DNA of 64,000 nucleotides from SHLQ01 sp964562985 (GTDB lineage: Bacteria; Actinomycetota; Acidimicrobiia; Acidimicrobiales; SHLQ01): NCBI GenBank assembly GCA_964562985.1, contig CAZLWE010000001.1, positions 1 through 64,000 of the forward strand. Direction: 5' to 3'. A model generated the notes under the pieces. That model did no database searches and was not told the origin of the DNA. It saw nothing but the letters and a program-made list of their open reading frames with translations. The translations under genes were made by a program, and so were the position numbers. Shown piece by piece: positions 41,948-53,644 of this stretch (position 1 is its first letter; each line of letters opens with the position of its first letter).

Positions 41948-43759
41948 TTAGATGCCGAGCGGGTCCACTTCCACGCGAAGTCGTTCCGCGGGCCTGTCCG
42001 CGCGATGGAGTGCCTCGAGCAACGCGGCGTGTCCGGGCGCACCAACTCGCCAACGGTCTCCGAGAGACCGAATGTCGACGTCGCTCTCGTCAGCGCGTTC
42101 ACGAAGTGACCCAATGAACTCTTCGGCGCCTGCGCCTGAAATAAGTGCCCAGGCGCCGTAGGGGGGCTGCTGGAGTAGCTGACGGACATCTCGCTGCCCC
42201 TCAGCGACCCGACTGGGGTCTCCGTGCACTGCGGCCTGGACGACCACATCGTCAGGGCGCCGGGTTTGGATGATCACTTGGCCTCCCTTCGCCCGAGGGC
42301 CGACTCGTCGTGCTGCCAAGGCAAGGAGCGCGAAGGCGTTCTCCGGCGCTCGGGAGCGGGGTTGGGCCAGCTCCTGATCGAAGTCGAGGAATACCACCGC
42401 CCGGGCGGAGTGGATCCGGTAGAGCAAGGCCTCGGTTCCGATGAAGAGGTCATCGCTACGGAGTTCTTTCTCCTTGGTGTCGGCGGTTACTTCGATCACA
42501 GGACGTTTAGCGAGCGCGGCGAGCTCCTCGGCCACACGGGAGAGCCCTGGCCGAATGGCTTTGAGCTTGGTCGTGCCGCACGCTCTGCACACGACCGGTC
42601 GGGCCGTACCGCAGGAGCGACAGACGAGGAGCTCATCGGGTTGGTGCACGGCTGCACCACAGGTCTCACAGTCTGCGAGCGAATCGCACCGTGAGCACGC
42701 GAGCATCTGGGCTCGACCCTTTCGATTCAAGATGACTGCGACAGGCCCGTCGCTGCGCACGGCTTCGACCAGGCCAGCGGACAACAGGCCAGGGGTCTCG
42801 GACTTGCGCATATCGACCGCATGCACGAGAGGCCAACCGTTTCGTTGCGCTGACCGTTCCGGGGTTAGGCGTCGATCAGAAACGACGAGCGCTTCGAGCG
42901 ATGGCGCGGGCGAGCTGAGAACGCATGGGATACCGGCACGGCGTGCTCGTTCAATGGCGACGTCACGGGCATTCCATGCGGGAGTGCGCTCCTCTTTGTA
43001 CGCGGAATCGTGCTCATCGAGGACCACGATCGACGTAAGCCCAGAAACCGGTGCGAGCGCTGCCGTCCTCGTACCGACGACCACGGCACTCGATGTTGAC
43101 CGAGCCCAGTGTTCTGGATACTCCGCTACCGCAAGACCTCCGCGCTTGAGTTCAGCAGCGAGGAAACGCCGATCACTGATCGTTGGCGCGAGCAGAAGTG
43201 TCCGTCCTCGCGATGCAGCAGCACGAGCGAGGGGAACACCACGATCCGCTGGCATGAACTCAACGAGCGTGACTCCCGCCTGCTCGAAAACTGGTTCGAA
43301 GCCGTCCTCCGCGGAAGCGTGGGTCTGCCCTAATTGTTCAGGTTTCGGAAGTGCGGCCACCATCTTGGGCGGCGAGGCCGCTCGTAAGAAGTGCACCGTG
43401 CGGCCGTACCAGCGGTGGGCTGCCCATTCGGCGAGGGCGAGAATCTCCGCCGGTGGACCAACACTCGACCATTTGCGGAGCGGCGCAACCTCCACGGAGC
43501 GGTCATGCTCTACATCGACAGCGGTGACCCACCCGGCTGTCCGGCGACCGGCGAAGTCAACTCGCACGAGCGACCCCACCGCGACGCTGTCGGCTCGTCC
43601 ATCGTCCTCCCAGGACAGCGGGACTTCGTAGGTGAAGGACCGGGTGATCGCGGTGATATCGGGTTGTACCGCCACCAATCGGCCCTCTGGGCGCGCGAAG
43701 ACCGGCGACGCTGCAGGCGTCTGCTCGAAGCCAGGAAGCGTGTTAGCCCACTCAGTCAT
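41948..43759 (-). CDS. priA: Primosomal protein N' (PriA), helicase motifs degenerate
   Basis: PriA restarts stalled replication forks. The 603-residue protein keeps the 3'-DNA-binding N-domain (YEVPLSWEDDGRADSVAVGSLVRVDFAGR) and the zinc-binding cysteines (CSRCDSLADCETCG, then CRSCGTARPVVCRACG). The helicase core is eroded: where GxGKT should stand I see RAAASRGRTLLLAPT, and the DEEH box reads DEHD. Actinobacterial PriA proteins are known to lack ATPase motifs, so this is probably normal for the lineage. The start is ATG 43759, placed directly after a perfect GC hairpin. Confidence 0.92.
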   Translation of the reverse strand: MTEWANTLPGFEQTPAASPVFARPEGRLVAVQPDITAITRSFTYEVPLSWEDDGRADSVAVGSLVRVDFAGRRTAGWVTAVDVEHDRSVEVAPLRKWSSVGPPAEILALAEWAAHRWYGRTVHFLRAASPPKMVAALPKPEQLGQTHASAEDGFEPVFEQAGVTLVEFMPADRGVPLARAAASRGRTLLLAPTISDRRFLAAELKRGGLAVAEYPEHWARSTSSAVVVGTRTAALAPVSGLTSIVVLDEHDSAYKEERTPAWNARDVAIERARRAGIPCVLSSPAPSLEALVVSDRRLTPERSAQRNGWPLVHAVDMRKSETPGLLSAGLVEAVRSDGPVAVILNRKGRAQMLACSRCDSLADCETCGAAVHQPDELLVCRSCGTARPVVCRACGTTKLKAIRPGLSRVAEELAALAKRPVIEVTADTKEKELRSDDLFIGTEALLYRIHSARAVVFLDFDQELAQPRSRAPENAFALLALAARRVGPRAKGGQVIIQTRRPDDVVVQAAVHGDPSRVAEGQRDVRQLLQQPPYGAWALISGAGAEEFIGSLRERADESDVDIRSLGDRWRVGAPGHAALLEALHRADRPAERLRVEVDPLGI

Positions 43760-43785
43760 CGGGGGGACGCTAGCGCGTCCCCCCG
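43760..43785. repeat. 11-bp perfect hairpin between metK and priA, touching the priA start
   Basis: CGGGGGGACGC (43760-43770) and GCGTCCCCCCG (43775-43785) pair perfectly around TAGC. On the minus strand the ATG of priA follows directly. The same strand reads TAGCGT 7 nt before the ATG, a possible leaderless -10 box. It can act as the metK terminator, as a block to priA translation in read-through RNA, or both. Confidence 0.8.
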
Positions 43786-43797
43786 ACAGTGTGAGTA

Positions 43798-44991
43798 CTA
43801 GAGTCCGAGTGCGCTCTTCAGGTCGGCAGCGCGGTCGGTGTTTTCCCAAGTGAAGCCGTCACCGGTACGACCGAAGTGGCCATATGCAGCGGTTGGCTTG
43901 AATACCGGACGTCGCAGATCGAGATCTCGCAGAATCGCAGCTGGGCGAAGGTCGAAGACCTCGTTCACTGCGGTGACGATCGCGTCCGGGTCTACGGTCT
44001 CGGTGCCAAACGTCTCGACGAGGACCGACATGGGGCGAGCCATGCCGATGGCGTACGCGACCTGGACTTCACAACGCTTCGCTGCACCAGCGGCAACAAC
44101 GTTCTTGGCAACCCAACGGGTGGCGTACGCTGCAGAGCGGTCGACCTTCGATGGATCCTTACCAGAGAAGGCGCCACCACCGTGGCGGCCCATGCCGCCG
44201 TAGGTGTCAACGATGATCTTGCGGCCGGTGAGGCCAGCGTCGCCTACCGGGCCACCGATCACGAATCGGCCGGTTGGGTTGACGTGCACCTCGTAGTCGT
44301 CGTCAGCGAATTGCTCGGGGATGACCGGCTTGATGACGTTCTCGATCAGGTCTGGGCGGATCATCGAATCACGATCGATGCCGTCGTTGTGCTGAGTTGA
44401 CACGAGGACGGTCGTCAGGCGTACCGGAACGCCGTCTTCGTAGTCGAAGGTGACCTGGGTCTTGCCGTCGGGGCGCAGGTATGGAACCGTACCGGTCTTG
44501 CGTACCTCGGCGAGCTTCTCCGCCATGCGATGTGCGACGTGGATTGGCATGGGCATCAGGACGTCGGTCTCGTCCGACGCGTACCCGAACATCATGCCCT
44601 GGTCGCCCGCGCCTTGCTGGTCGAGGTCATCCTCGGCGCTTCCGCCACGGGTCTCTTCAGAATCATCGACGCCTTGGGCAATGTCGACCGACTGCTCATC
44701 GATCGAGACCATCACTCCGCAGGTGTTGCCATCAAAGCCAAAGGACTCGCGGTCGTAGCCGATTCCGTTGATGGTTTCGCGAACGACCGACGGAATATCG
44801 ACGTATGCCTTAGTGGTGATCTCGCCTGCGACCATTGCGAGGCCGGTCGTCACAAGCGTTTCGCACGCAACACGGCTCATCGGGTCTTGCTCGAGAATCG
44901 CATCGAGAATTGAATCCGAAATCTGGTCCGCCATCTTGTCGGGATGGCCCTCGGTAACGGATTCAGAGGTGAAACTGTAGTTTTTGGGCAC
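43798..44991 (-). CDS. metK: S-adenosylmethionine synthetase
   Basis: MetK makes SAM from methionine and ATP. The 397-residue product starts PKNYSFTSESVTEGHPDKMADQISD, the classical N-terminus. GAGDQGMMFGYA and GGGAFSGKDPSKVDRSAAY are the two family signatures. The start is GTG 44991 with an AGGAG ribosome binding site 9 nt upstream, so this gene has a normal leader. It lies 47 bp after coaBC. No SAM riboswitch was recognised in the gap. Confidence 0.98.
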   Translation of the reverse strand: MPKNYSFTSESVTEGHPDKMADQISDSILDAILEQDPMSRVACETLVTTGLAMVAGEITTKAYVDIPSVVRETINGIGYDRESFGFDGNTCGVMVSIDEQSVDIAQGVDDSEETRGGSAEDDLDQQGAGDQGMMFGYASDETDVLMPMPIHVAHRMAEKLAEVRKTGTVPYLRPDGKTQVTFDYEDGVPVRLTTVLVSTQHNDGIDRDSMIRPDLIENVIKPVIPEQFADDDYEVHVNPTGRFVIGGPVGDAGLTGRKIIVDTYGGMGRHGGGAFSGKDPSKVDRSAAYATRWVAKNVVAAGAAKRCEVQVAYAIGMARPMSVLVETFGTETVDPDAIVTAVNEVFDLRPAAILRDLDLRRPVFKPTAAYGHFGRTGDGFTWENTDRAADLKSALGL

Positions 44992-45038
44992 GATAAATAT
45001 CTCCTCGGTCGGCCGAGACTTTAGTTGAATGTATTGAG

Positions 45039-46238
45039 CTACGGGGTGGACCGGACGGTCTTCACGACAGCATCGAATATCGCATCTGCGATAGCCCGTT
45101 TCGAATCCAGTGGTACCGCAACTTCTCCGCCGTTGCAATCCAGAAGCGTCACACCGTTCGTATCGTGGCCAAACCCGACTCCGGGAGCGGATACGTCGTT
45201 GGCCGCTATCAGGTCCAAATTCTTGCGCTTGAGCTTCTCCCGGGCGTTCTCGATGAGGTTCTCGGTTTCTGCGGCGAAGCCCACAAGTACCTGACCTTCG
45301 GGCTTAGATTCACCGAGTTCGACAAGGAAGTCGTGGGTTTTCTCGAGCGCAATCTCCGGTACGGCCCCCGAACCCTTCTTGACCTTTTCGGCCGCTGGGT
45401 TCGCCGGTCGGAAATCCGCCACAGCGGCAGCCATCACGATCACGTCGGCGTCGCGCACCGCCATCACCGCATCTTGCATCTCGGCGGCGGTTTGTACCGG
45501 CACGACGTTGACGCCGGCCGGAACATCACGATCGACCGTTGAAATGAGTGTGACGTCTGCGCCTCGGGCCCAGGCCGCCTCGGCCAGGGCGTAGCCCTGT
45601 TTACCGGTCGAACGATTCGAGATCACTCGCACCGGGTCGATCGGCTCGCCGGTACCCCCAGCGGTGACGACGACGTGCTTCCCCACGAGATCGGGACTGG
45701 TCAAGGCCCGCTCTGCATGTGCCACGACGGTCGCCGGTGCGGCCAAACGGCCATGACCAATATCGCCCCCGGCGAGCCTTCCCGATTCCGGGTCGACGAT
45801 GTGCACACCTCGCTCGCGCAGCACGGCCACGTTGTCTTGAACCGCCGGATGCTCCCACATTTCGGTGTGCATGGCCGGGGCGACTAGGACGGGTGCCCGA
45901 GTAGCGATCAGCGTCGCGGTGAGCAGATCATCGGAACGGCCGATGCGATAGTCGGCCAACAGCCGAGCGGTGGCTGGAGCCACAACGATGAGATCCGCGC
46001 TCTGCCCGAGGGTGGTATGGGGAATCGGGCTGGTTTCGTCCCAGAGGCTCTGTTGCACCTTCTCTGAGGCCAGCGCATCGAACGTGGTCCTCCCAACGAA
46101 GTGTTCGGCGCCCTCGGTGAGGATGGGAACGACGTGCGCGCCAGCGTCAACCAACCGTCGGCATACCTCCACCGCCTTGTACGCGGCGATCCCTCCGGTA
46201 ACGCCGAGAACGACACGAGCGTTCTCGAGGGAAGACAC
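45039..46238 (-). CDS. coaBC: Phosphopantothenoylcysteine decarboxylase / phosphopantothenate-cysteine ligase
   Basis: This fused enzyme makes 4'-phosphopantetheine for coenzyme A. The CoaC flavoprotein half (about 1-185) has VVLGVTGGIAAYKAVEV, the active-site His in IPHTTLGQSADL and PAMHTEMW. The CoaB half has GGTGEPIDPVRVISNRSTGKQG and the KK-containing segment KVKKGSGAVP. It follows rpoZ by 8 bp, in the gmk-rpoZ-coaBC-metK order of Actinobacteria. Confidence 0.97.
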   Translation of the reverse strand: MSSLENARVVLGVTGGIAAYKAVEVCRRLVDAGAHVVPILTEGAEHFVGRTTFDALASEKVQQSLWDETSPIPHTTLGQSADLIVVAPATARLLADYRIGRSDDLLTATLIATRAPVLVAPAMHTEMWEHPAVQDNVAVLRERGVHIVDPESGRLAGGDIGHGRLAAPATVVAHAERALTSPDLVGKHVVVTAGGTGEPIDPVRVISNRSTGKQGYALAEAAWARGADVTLISTVDRDVPAGVNVVPVQTAAEMQDAVMAVRDADVIVMAAAVADFRPANPAAEKVKKGSGAVPEIALEKTHDFLVELGESKPEGQVLVGFAAETENLIENAREKLKRKNLDLIAANDVSAPGVGFGHDTNGVTLLDCNGGEVAVPLDSKRAIADAIFDAVVKTVRSTP

Positions 46239-46246
46239 TGCTGACT

Positions 46247-46573
46247 CTACGAAGCGTCGTCGGAAGCTTCGGCTTCCATCGCTGCCAGATCAGCAGCAGC
46301 TTGGGCCTCGGCGAGCGCCTCAGCCTCGAAGTCGCGCTCAACAGCCTCGATCTTGCCTGCCGCGATCTCTTCGAACGCAATCGTCAGCGGCTTGCGCGCC
46401 GCGGAGGTGACCTGCGGCGGGATGCTCGATCCGAGCCCCTCGCCAAGTTGACCGAAGTATGCGTTGATCTGTCGTGCGCGCTTCGCGCCGAGCGTGACCA
46501 ACCCAAACTTCGAGTCGGTAGCGCCGAGTAGGGTCTCGACCTGCGGCTGGATCATGGATACTTCGTCAGACAT
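46247..46573 (-). CDS. rpoZ: RNA polymerase omega subunit
   Basis: Omega helps fold and assemble the beta' subunit. The 108-residue product has the core LGATDSKFGLVTLGAKRARQINAYFGQL and the TSAARKPLTIAFEEIAAGKIE segment, followed by a Glu/Ala-rich tail of about 30 residues. It lies between gmk and coaBC, the standard place. Start is ATG 46573. Confidence 0.95.
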   Translation of the reverse strand: MSDEVSMIQPQVETLLGATDSKFGLVTLGAKRARQINAYFGQLGEGLGSSIPPQVTSAARKPLTIAFEEIAAGKIEAVERDFEAEALAEAQAAADLAAMEAEASDDAS

Positions 46574-46641
46574 GGTGCTCTCCCGTGGGCGTATTAGAGC
46601 CAGCCGTTCATGGTATCAGCACAGCCAGAAAGTACCGGCGA

Positions 46642-47211
46642 TCACTCACCACCTGCTGATCGGTATCGCTCGATCAACGCCAAGATCTCCTCAGCACATT
46701 CGCCAACATCAGCATTGACTACGTGGCGATATGGGAGCTGGCTTGCGAGTTCTCGTTCTCGTGCTCCGCCAGCGAGTCGTTCCTCGACCTTGTGCGACTC
46801 ATCGCCTCGCCCGAGCATCCGCTCTCGCTGCACGTCGATCGATGGGGTATCGATGAAGACGAAGAGTGCGCGATGGCCGTTCTCGTGAATCTGGTTAGCG
46901 CCGTTCACATCGATCTCGAGAATGAGATCGAACACATCACCAACGTCGGGAACCGGCGAGCCGTAGTAATTCCCGAAATGGTGGTCGTATTCAAGAAATG
47001 CACCCGTCTCTATCGCCGTCTCGAACTCCTTGTGGCTAACGAAGTGGTAGGCGTCATCGGCCTCCCCGGGTCGCTGATCGCGGGTGGTCCATGACCGCGA
47101 GATTCGCAAACGGTCGTCACGGGTGAGCAGTTCGTCGACGACAGTGCCCTTCCCCACTCCTCCGGGACCCGAGATCACAATGACGTGTCCCTGTTCGGTT
47201 TCGACGCTCAT
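46642..47211 (-). CDS. gmk: Guanylate kinase
   Basis: Gmk phosphorylates GMP to GDP. The P-loop GPGGVGKGT is at residues 15-23. The GMP-binding core contains SRSWTTRDQRPGEADDAYHFV and FLEYDHHFGNYYGSP. The 189-residue length is usual. The start codon overlaps the mihF stop (ATGA), as in Mycobacterium and Streptomyces. Confidence 0.97.
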   Translation of the reverse strand: MSVETEQGHVIVISGPGGVGKGTVVDELLTRDDRLRISRSWTTRDQRPGEADDAYHFVSHKEFETAIETGAFLEYDHHFGNYYGSPVPDVGDVFDLILEIDVNGANQIHENGHRALFVFIDTPSIDVQRERMLGRGDESHKVEERLAGGARERELASQLPYRHVVNADVGECAEEILALIERYRSAGGE

Positions 47212-47546
47212 CGGGCGTGCCTTTGCAGCGCATCTGGAAGCGCCGCTATCTGTTCGGCGGTCACGTCTTTGACGTGGGCTCGCTCAGAAATCCCGACTTC
47301 TTCGAACGCACGGCGGGTCTGCACCTTCTTCAAATCCGGGTGTCCTTCGATCGGGCCGAGCACTTTCATCGATGCCAGTCGTGCATCTTCAGCTGCTCGC
47401 TCGAATACGGACGCCATGTCGACTTCGCCTGCCAGCACTTGGTCCATGAATGCGTCTCGGTACTCACGGACCTCCGCGACCTTTGCGAAAAGCTCCAGAT
47501 AGGGCGAATCATCAAACAGCGAGCTCGAATCGGTCACGCCGACCAC
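47208..47546 (-). CDS. mihF: Actinobacterial integration host factor
   Basis: MihF is a nucleoid protein that binds and bends DNA, unrelated to proteobacterial IHF. The 112-residue product has the family's helical core: MKVLGPIEGHPDLKKVQTRRAFEEVGI and ERAHVKDVTAEQIAALPDAL (helix-two-turn-helix segment). The N-terminal ~50 residues are longer than in Mycobacterium but helical. It sits between pyrF and gmk, the conserved position. Confidence 0.93.
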   Translation of the reverse strand: MVGVTDSSSLFDDSPYLELFAKVAEVREYRDAFMDQVLAGEVDMASVFERAAEDARLASMKVLGPIEGHPDLKKVQTRRAFEEVGISERAHVKDVTAEQIAALPDALQRHAR

Positions 47547-47568
47547 GATATCTCATGCCCACCGACGT

Positions 47569-48264
47569 CTACGACAAGCAGCTGTTGACGATCGCCTCGG
47601 CAGCGGCGACTTTGTCGTCGGCCAATGTGACCGCGCGTCCGATGACCAACAGGTCCGAGCCCGCGTCGAGCGCTGCCTTGGGAGTTGCCACCTTGACCTG
47701 GTCGTGGGCGTCAGCGCCTTCGGGACGGATACCCGGAGTGACAGCCATCAGGCGTGGGGCGTAGCTCTTTGCGTCTTTCACGTCGCCCGCACCGCATACG
47801 AGGCCAGCCATACCGGCCTCGACGGCGGTCATCACGCGCTTGGGCATGATGTGCTCGGGAGCGTCGGCATCGGAGGTCAGCACGGTGATGGCCAGCGGCT
47901 TAGGCTCCTCGAGGCCGGCGTTCGATGCGCCGGTGCGCAGTCCATCAGCTCCCGCCTTGAGCACATCCACACCACCCTGCGCGTGGTATGTGCAGTACGT
48001 GACACCAAGTGCGCCGAGCACGCGAGATGATTTCTCCACGGTTGTTGGGATGTCGTACATCTTCAGGTCGAGGAAGACGTCGTAGCCCATGCCTATCAAG
48101 GTTCCGATCGCATCGGTTCCCGCAGCACTGAATAGTTCGAGGCCTACCTTGGCCACGCCAAACCATGGTGACAGCGCCTTTGCGAGCCGTACGGCTTCTA
48201 CGAGGTCGTCGACATCGAGCGCGACGCACAAACTGTTGCGGAGTTCTTCGGGCACTTCGGACAT
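47569..48264 (-). CDS. pyrF: Orotidine 5'-phosphate decarboxylase
   Basis: PyrF makes UMP, the last step of the pyrimidine pathway. The TIM barrel shows CVALDVDDLVEAVRLAKAL, the catalytic DxKxxD in VFLDLKMYDIP, and TPGIRPEGADAHDQVKVATP as phosphate-binding segment. The 231-residue length is of the short (E. coli-like) group rather than the longer mycobacterial type. It lies 30 bp after pyrD. Confidence 0.95.
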   Translation of the reverse strand: MSEVPEELRNSLCVALDVDDLVEAVRLAKALSPWFGVAKVGLELFSAAGTDAIGTLIGMGYDVFLDLKMYDIPTTVEKSSRVLGALGVTYCTYHAQGGVDVLKAGADGLRTGASNAGLEEPKPLAITVLTSDADAPEHIMPKRVMTAVEAGMAGLVCGAGDVKDAKSYAPRLMAVTPGIRPEGADAHDQVKVATPKAALDAGSDLLVIGRAVTLADDKVAAAEAIVNSCLS

Positions 48265-48294
48265 TGTTCTTCCTTGACTATCGATCTTGTGGGT

Positions 48295-49271
48295 TTAGCG
48301 ATCTTTATGAGCGGTTCCGATGAGGTCGGTGACCCGATCGACTCCGGCCTCGTCGCACCAGGCGACGAGAGCGTCTGTAATTCGCATGGTGGCCCGCGGA
48401 TCTTCGAAATTTGCTGTCCCTACCTGGACCGCAGAGGCACCGGCACGAAGGTACTGCACGGCATCTTCAGCCGTGGCGATACCCCCGACCCCAACGATCG
48501 GCAGATCCGGGTAGGCGCTCGCCACGTCGAAGACGGCTCGCAGCGCGACAGGACGAATCGCAGGGCCTGAAACGCCGCCACCTCCACCACCGAGAACCGG
48601 GTCACCGGTCTTTGGGTCGAGCACGAGCCCGATCAATGTGTTGGTCAATGTCACCGCGTCGGCCCCCGCTTCTGCGACTGCTCCGGCGATCTCGGTGATG
48701 TTGGTAACGGTGGGGCTGAGCTTGGCCCAACGAGCGACCGACAGCATCTGCGTCGCCTCGACGATGGATGCCGCACCCTCGCAACTATGAGCGAACATCT
48801 TCTTGCCGTCCTTCAAGTTCGGGCACGACACGTTGAGTTCAACGGCGGTGAGTTGGTCCTGGATCGGCACGAGCGCCTCCGCCGCCTCAGCATACTCCTC
48901 CACCGTCCGACCCCAGATACTCACCACGACCCGCGCACCGGCCTTGCGAAGCGCTGGCAGGTCGTCGTCGATCCAAGCCTTCACGCCGGGGCCTTGCAGC
49001 CCGACGCTGTTCATCATCGCGCCCGGTAGCTGAACGACCCGGGGCGCCGAGTTTCCTGGCCACGGCATAATCGACAGCGACTTCACGACGAGGGCGCCCA
49101 GCAACGAGAGGTCGAAGTAGGAAGCGAGCTCAGCACCGTGCCCTGCCGTCCCCGAAGCGGTCATGACCGGGGTAGGCAGATCCACAGCACCGACCGAGGT
49201 CGTCAAGTCGACATTTCCCACCGCGCGAGCTAACTCACCGGGTCGGCGGGCGAATCGTTCGAGCGAACGCT

Positions 49272-49275
<4 letters not shown>
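48295..49275 (-). CDS. pyrD: Dihydroorotate dehydrogenase, class 1B-like
   Basis: PyrD oxidises dihydroorotate to orotate with FMN. ASGTAGHGAELASYFDL, LPGAMMNSVGLQGPG and ELNVSCPNLKDGKKMF (active-site Cys) identify class 1; PIVGVGGIATAEDAVQYLRAG binds the FMN phosphate. I chose GTG 49275, which overlaps the carB stop as GTGA and yields 326 residues; the longer open frame is antisense-like upstream. Class 1B enzymes usually need a PyrK electron-transfer partner, and none is adjacent. Confidence 0.93.
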
Positions 49276-52542
<3,267 letters not shown>

Positions 52543-52550
<8 letters not shown>

Positions 52551-53634
52551 TGAAGCCCTCCATGAGTTGTTCGAAGTCGTCGAAGAGGTAGCGGCTGTCG
52601 TGCGGGCCGGGACCCGCTTCGGGGTGGTACTGGACGCTGAAGGCCGGAACGTCGGTGCAGCGAATGCCTTGAACGGTCATGTCGTTCAGGTTGATATGTG
52701 TCAGCTCGGCAGCGACACCCGAAAGCGACTCTTCGGTCACCGCGTAGTTGTGGTTCTGCGAGGTGATCTCGACCTTGTTGTCGGACAGACGCTTGACTGG
52801 GTGGTTTCCCCCGTGATGCCCGAAGGGCAGCTTGAAGGTTTCCGCCCCGATTGTGGCCGAAAGCAGCTGGTGCCCGAGACAGATACCGAAGACGGGCACC
52901 TTGCCGAGCAGCTCGCTGATCGTGCCCCGCAGATGGCTGAGCGGCTCGGGGTCGCCTGGACCGTTGCTCAAGAAGACGCCGTCGGGGTTACGACCCATGA
53001 CGTCTTCGGCCGACGTTCCCGCAGGTACAACTTCGATGGTGCCGAGGCGCTTGAGTTGGTCGAGAATCGACGTCTTGATACCGAAGTCGAGGGCCACGAT
53101 GCGGCGATCGCCCTCCCCCTCCACGGTGTAGGGCTCATCGCAGGTAACCGTGGCGACGAGGTCGATGCCGTCCGTACCGGGCTCGGCCTTCGCCGCTGCG
53201 AGAAGCGTTGCCTCATCTGCGGTGCCAAAGGCCCCCGGCATGGCGCCCGAGTCTCGGATGTGTCGGGTGAGGCGTCGGGTGTCGATCCCAGCGATACCCG
53301 CCAGGTTCTGGGCGATCAAGTAGTCGTTGAACTCGCCCTCGCTGCGATAGTTGCTCGCACGCCGGGCAGGTTCGCGAATGATGACCCCTCGACAGAAGGC
53401 GCCACGGGACTCATTGTCCTCGCTGTTCACGCCGTAGTTCCCGATGTGGGGGTAGGTGAACGTGATGATCTGCCCCGCGTAGGACGGATCGGTGATCACC
53501 TCCTGGTAGCCGGTCATCACCGTGTTGAACACGACTTCGCCGGTGCTGACACCATCAGGGGCAGCGGCGCCAATGGCCTCACCTTCAAAGATGGTGCCAT
53601 CTTGAAGCACCAGCAAAGCTTCTTTGATCGTCAT
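52543..53634 (-). CDS. carA: Carbamoyl-phosphate synthase small subunit
   Basis: CarA supplies ammonia from glutamine to CarB. The glutamine amidotransferase class I domain has the nucleophile Cys in VFGICLGHQLLS and the His-Glu pair in VQYHPEAGPGPHDS. The N-terminal CPSase_sm domain starts with LLVLQDGTIFEGEAIGA. I chose ATG 53634, with AGGAAA about 5 nt upstream, giving 363 residues; the ATG-like start 8 codons earlier overlaps the pyrC stop. Confidence 0.97.
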
Positions 53635-53644
53635 TGAAATTTCC

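Noticed and set aside
44992..45038. SAM riboswitch before metK
   Set aside because: The gap to coaBC is only 47 bp, too short for any known SAM aptamer with expression platform.
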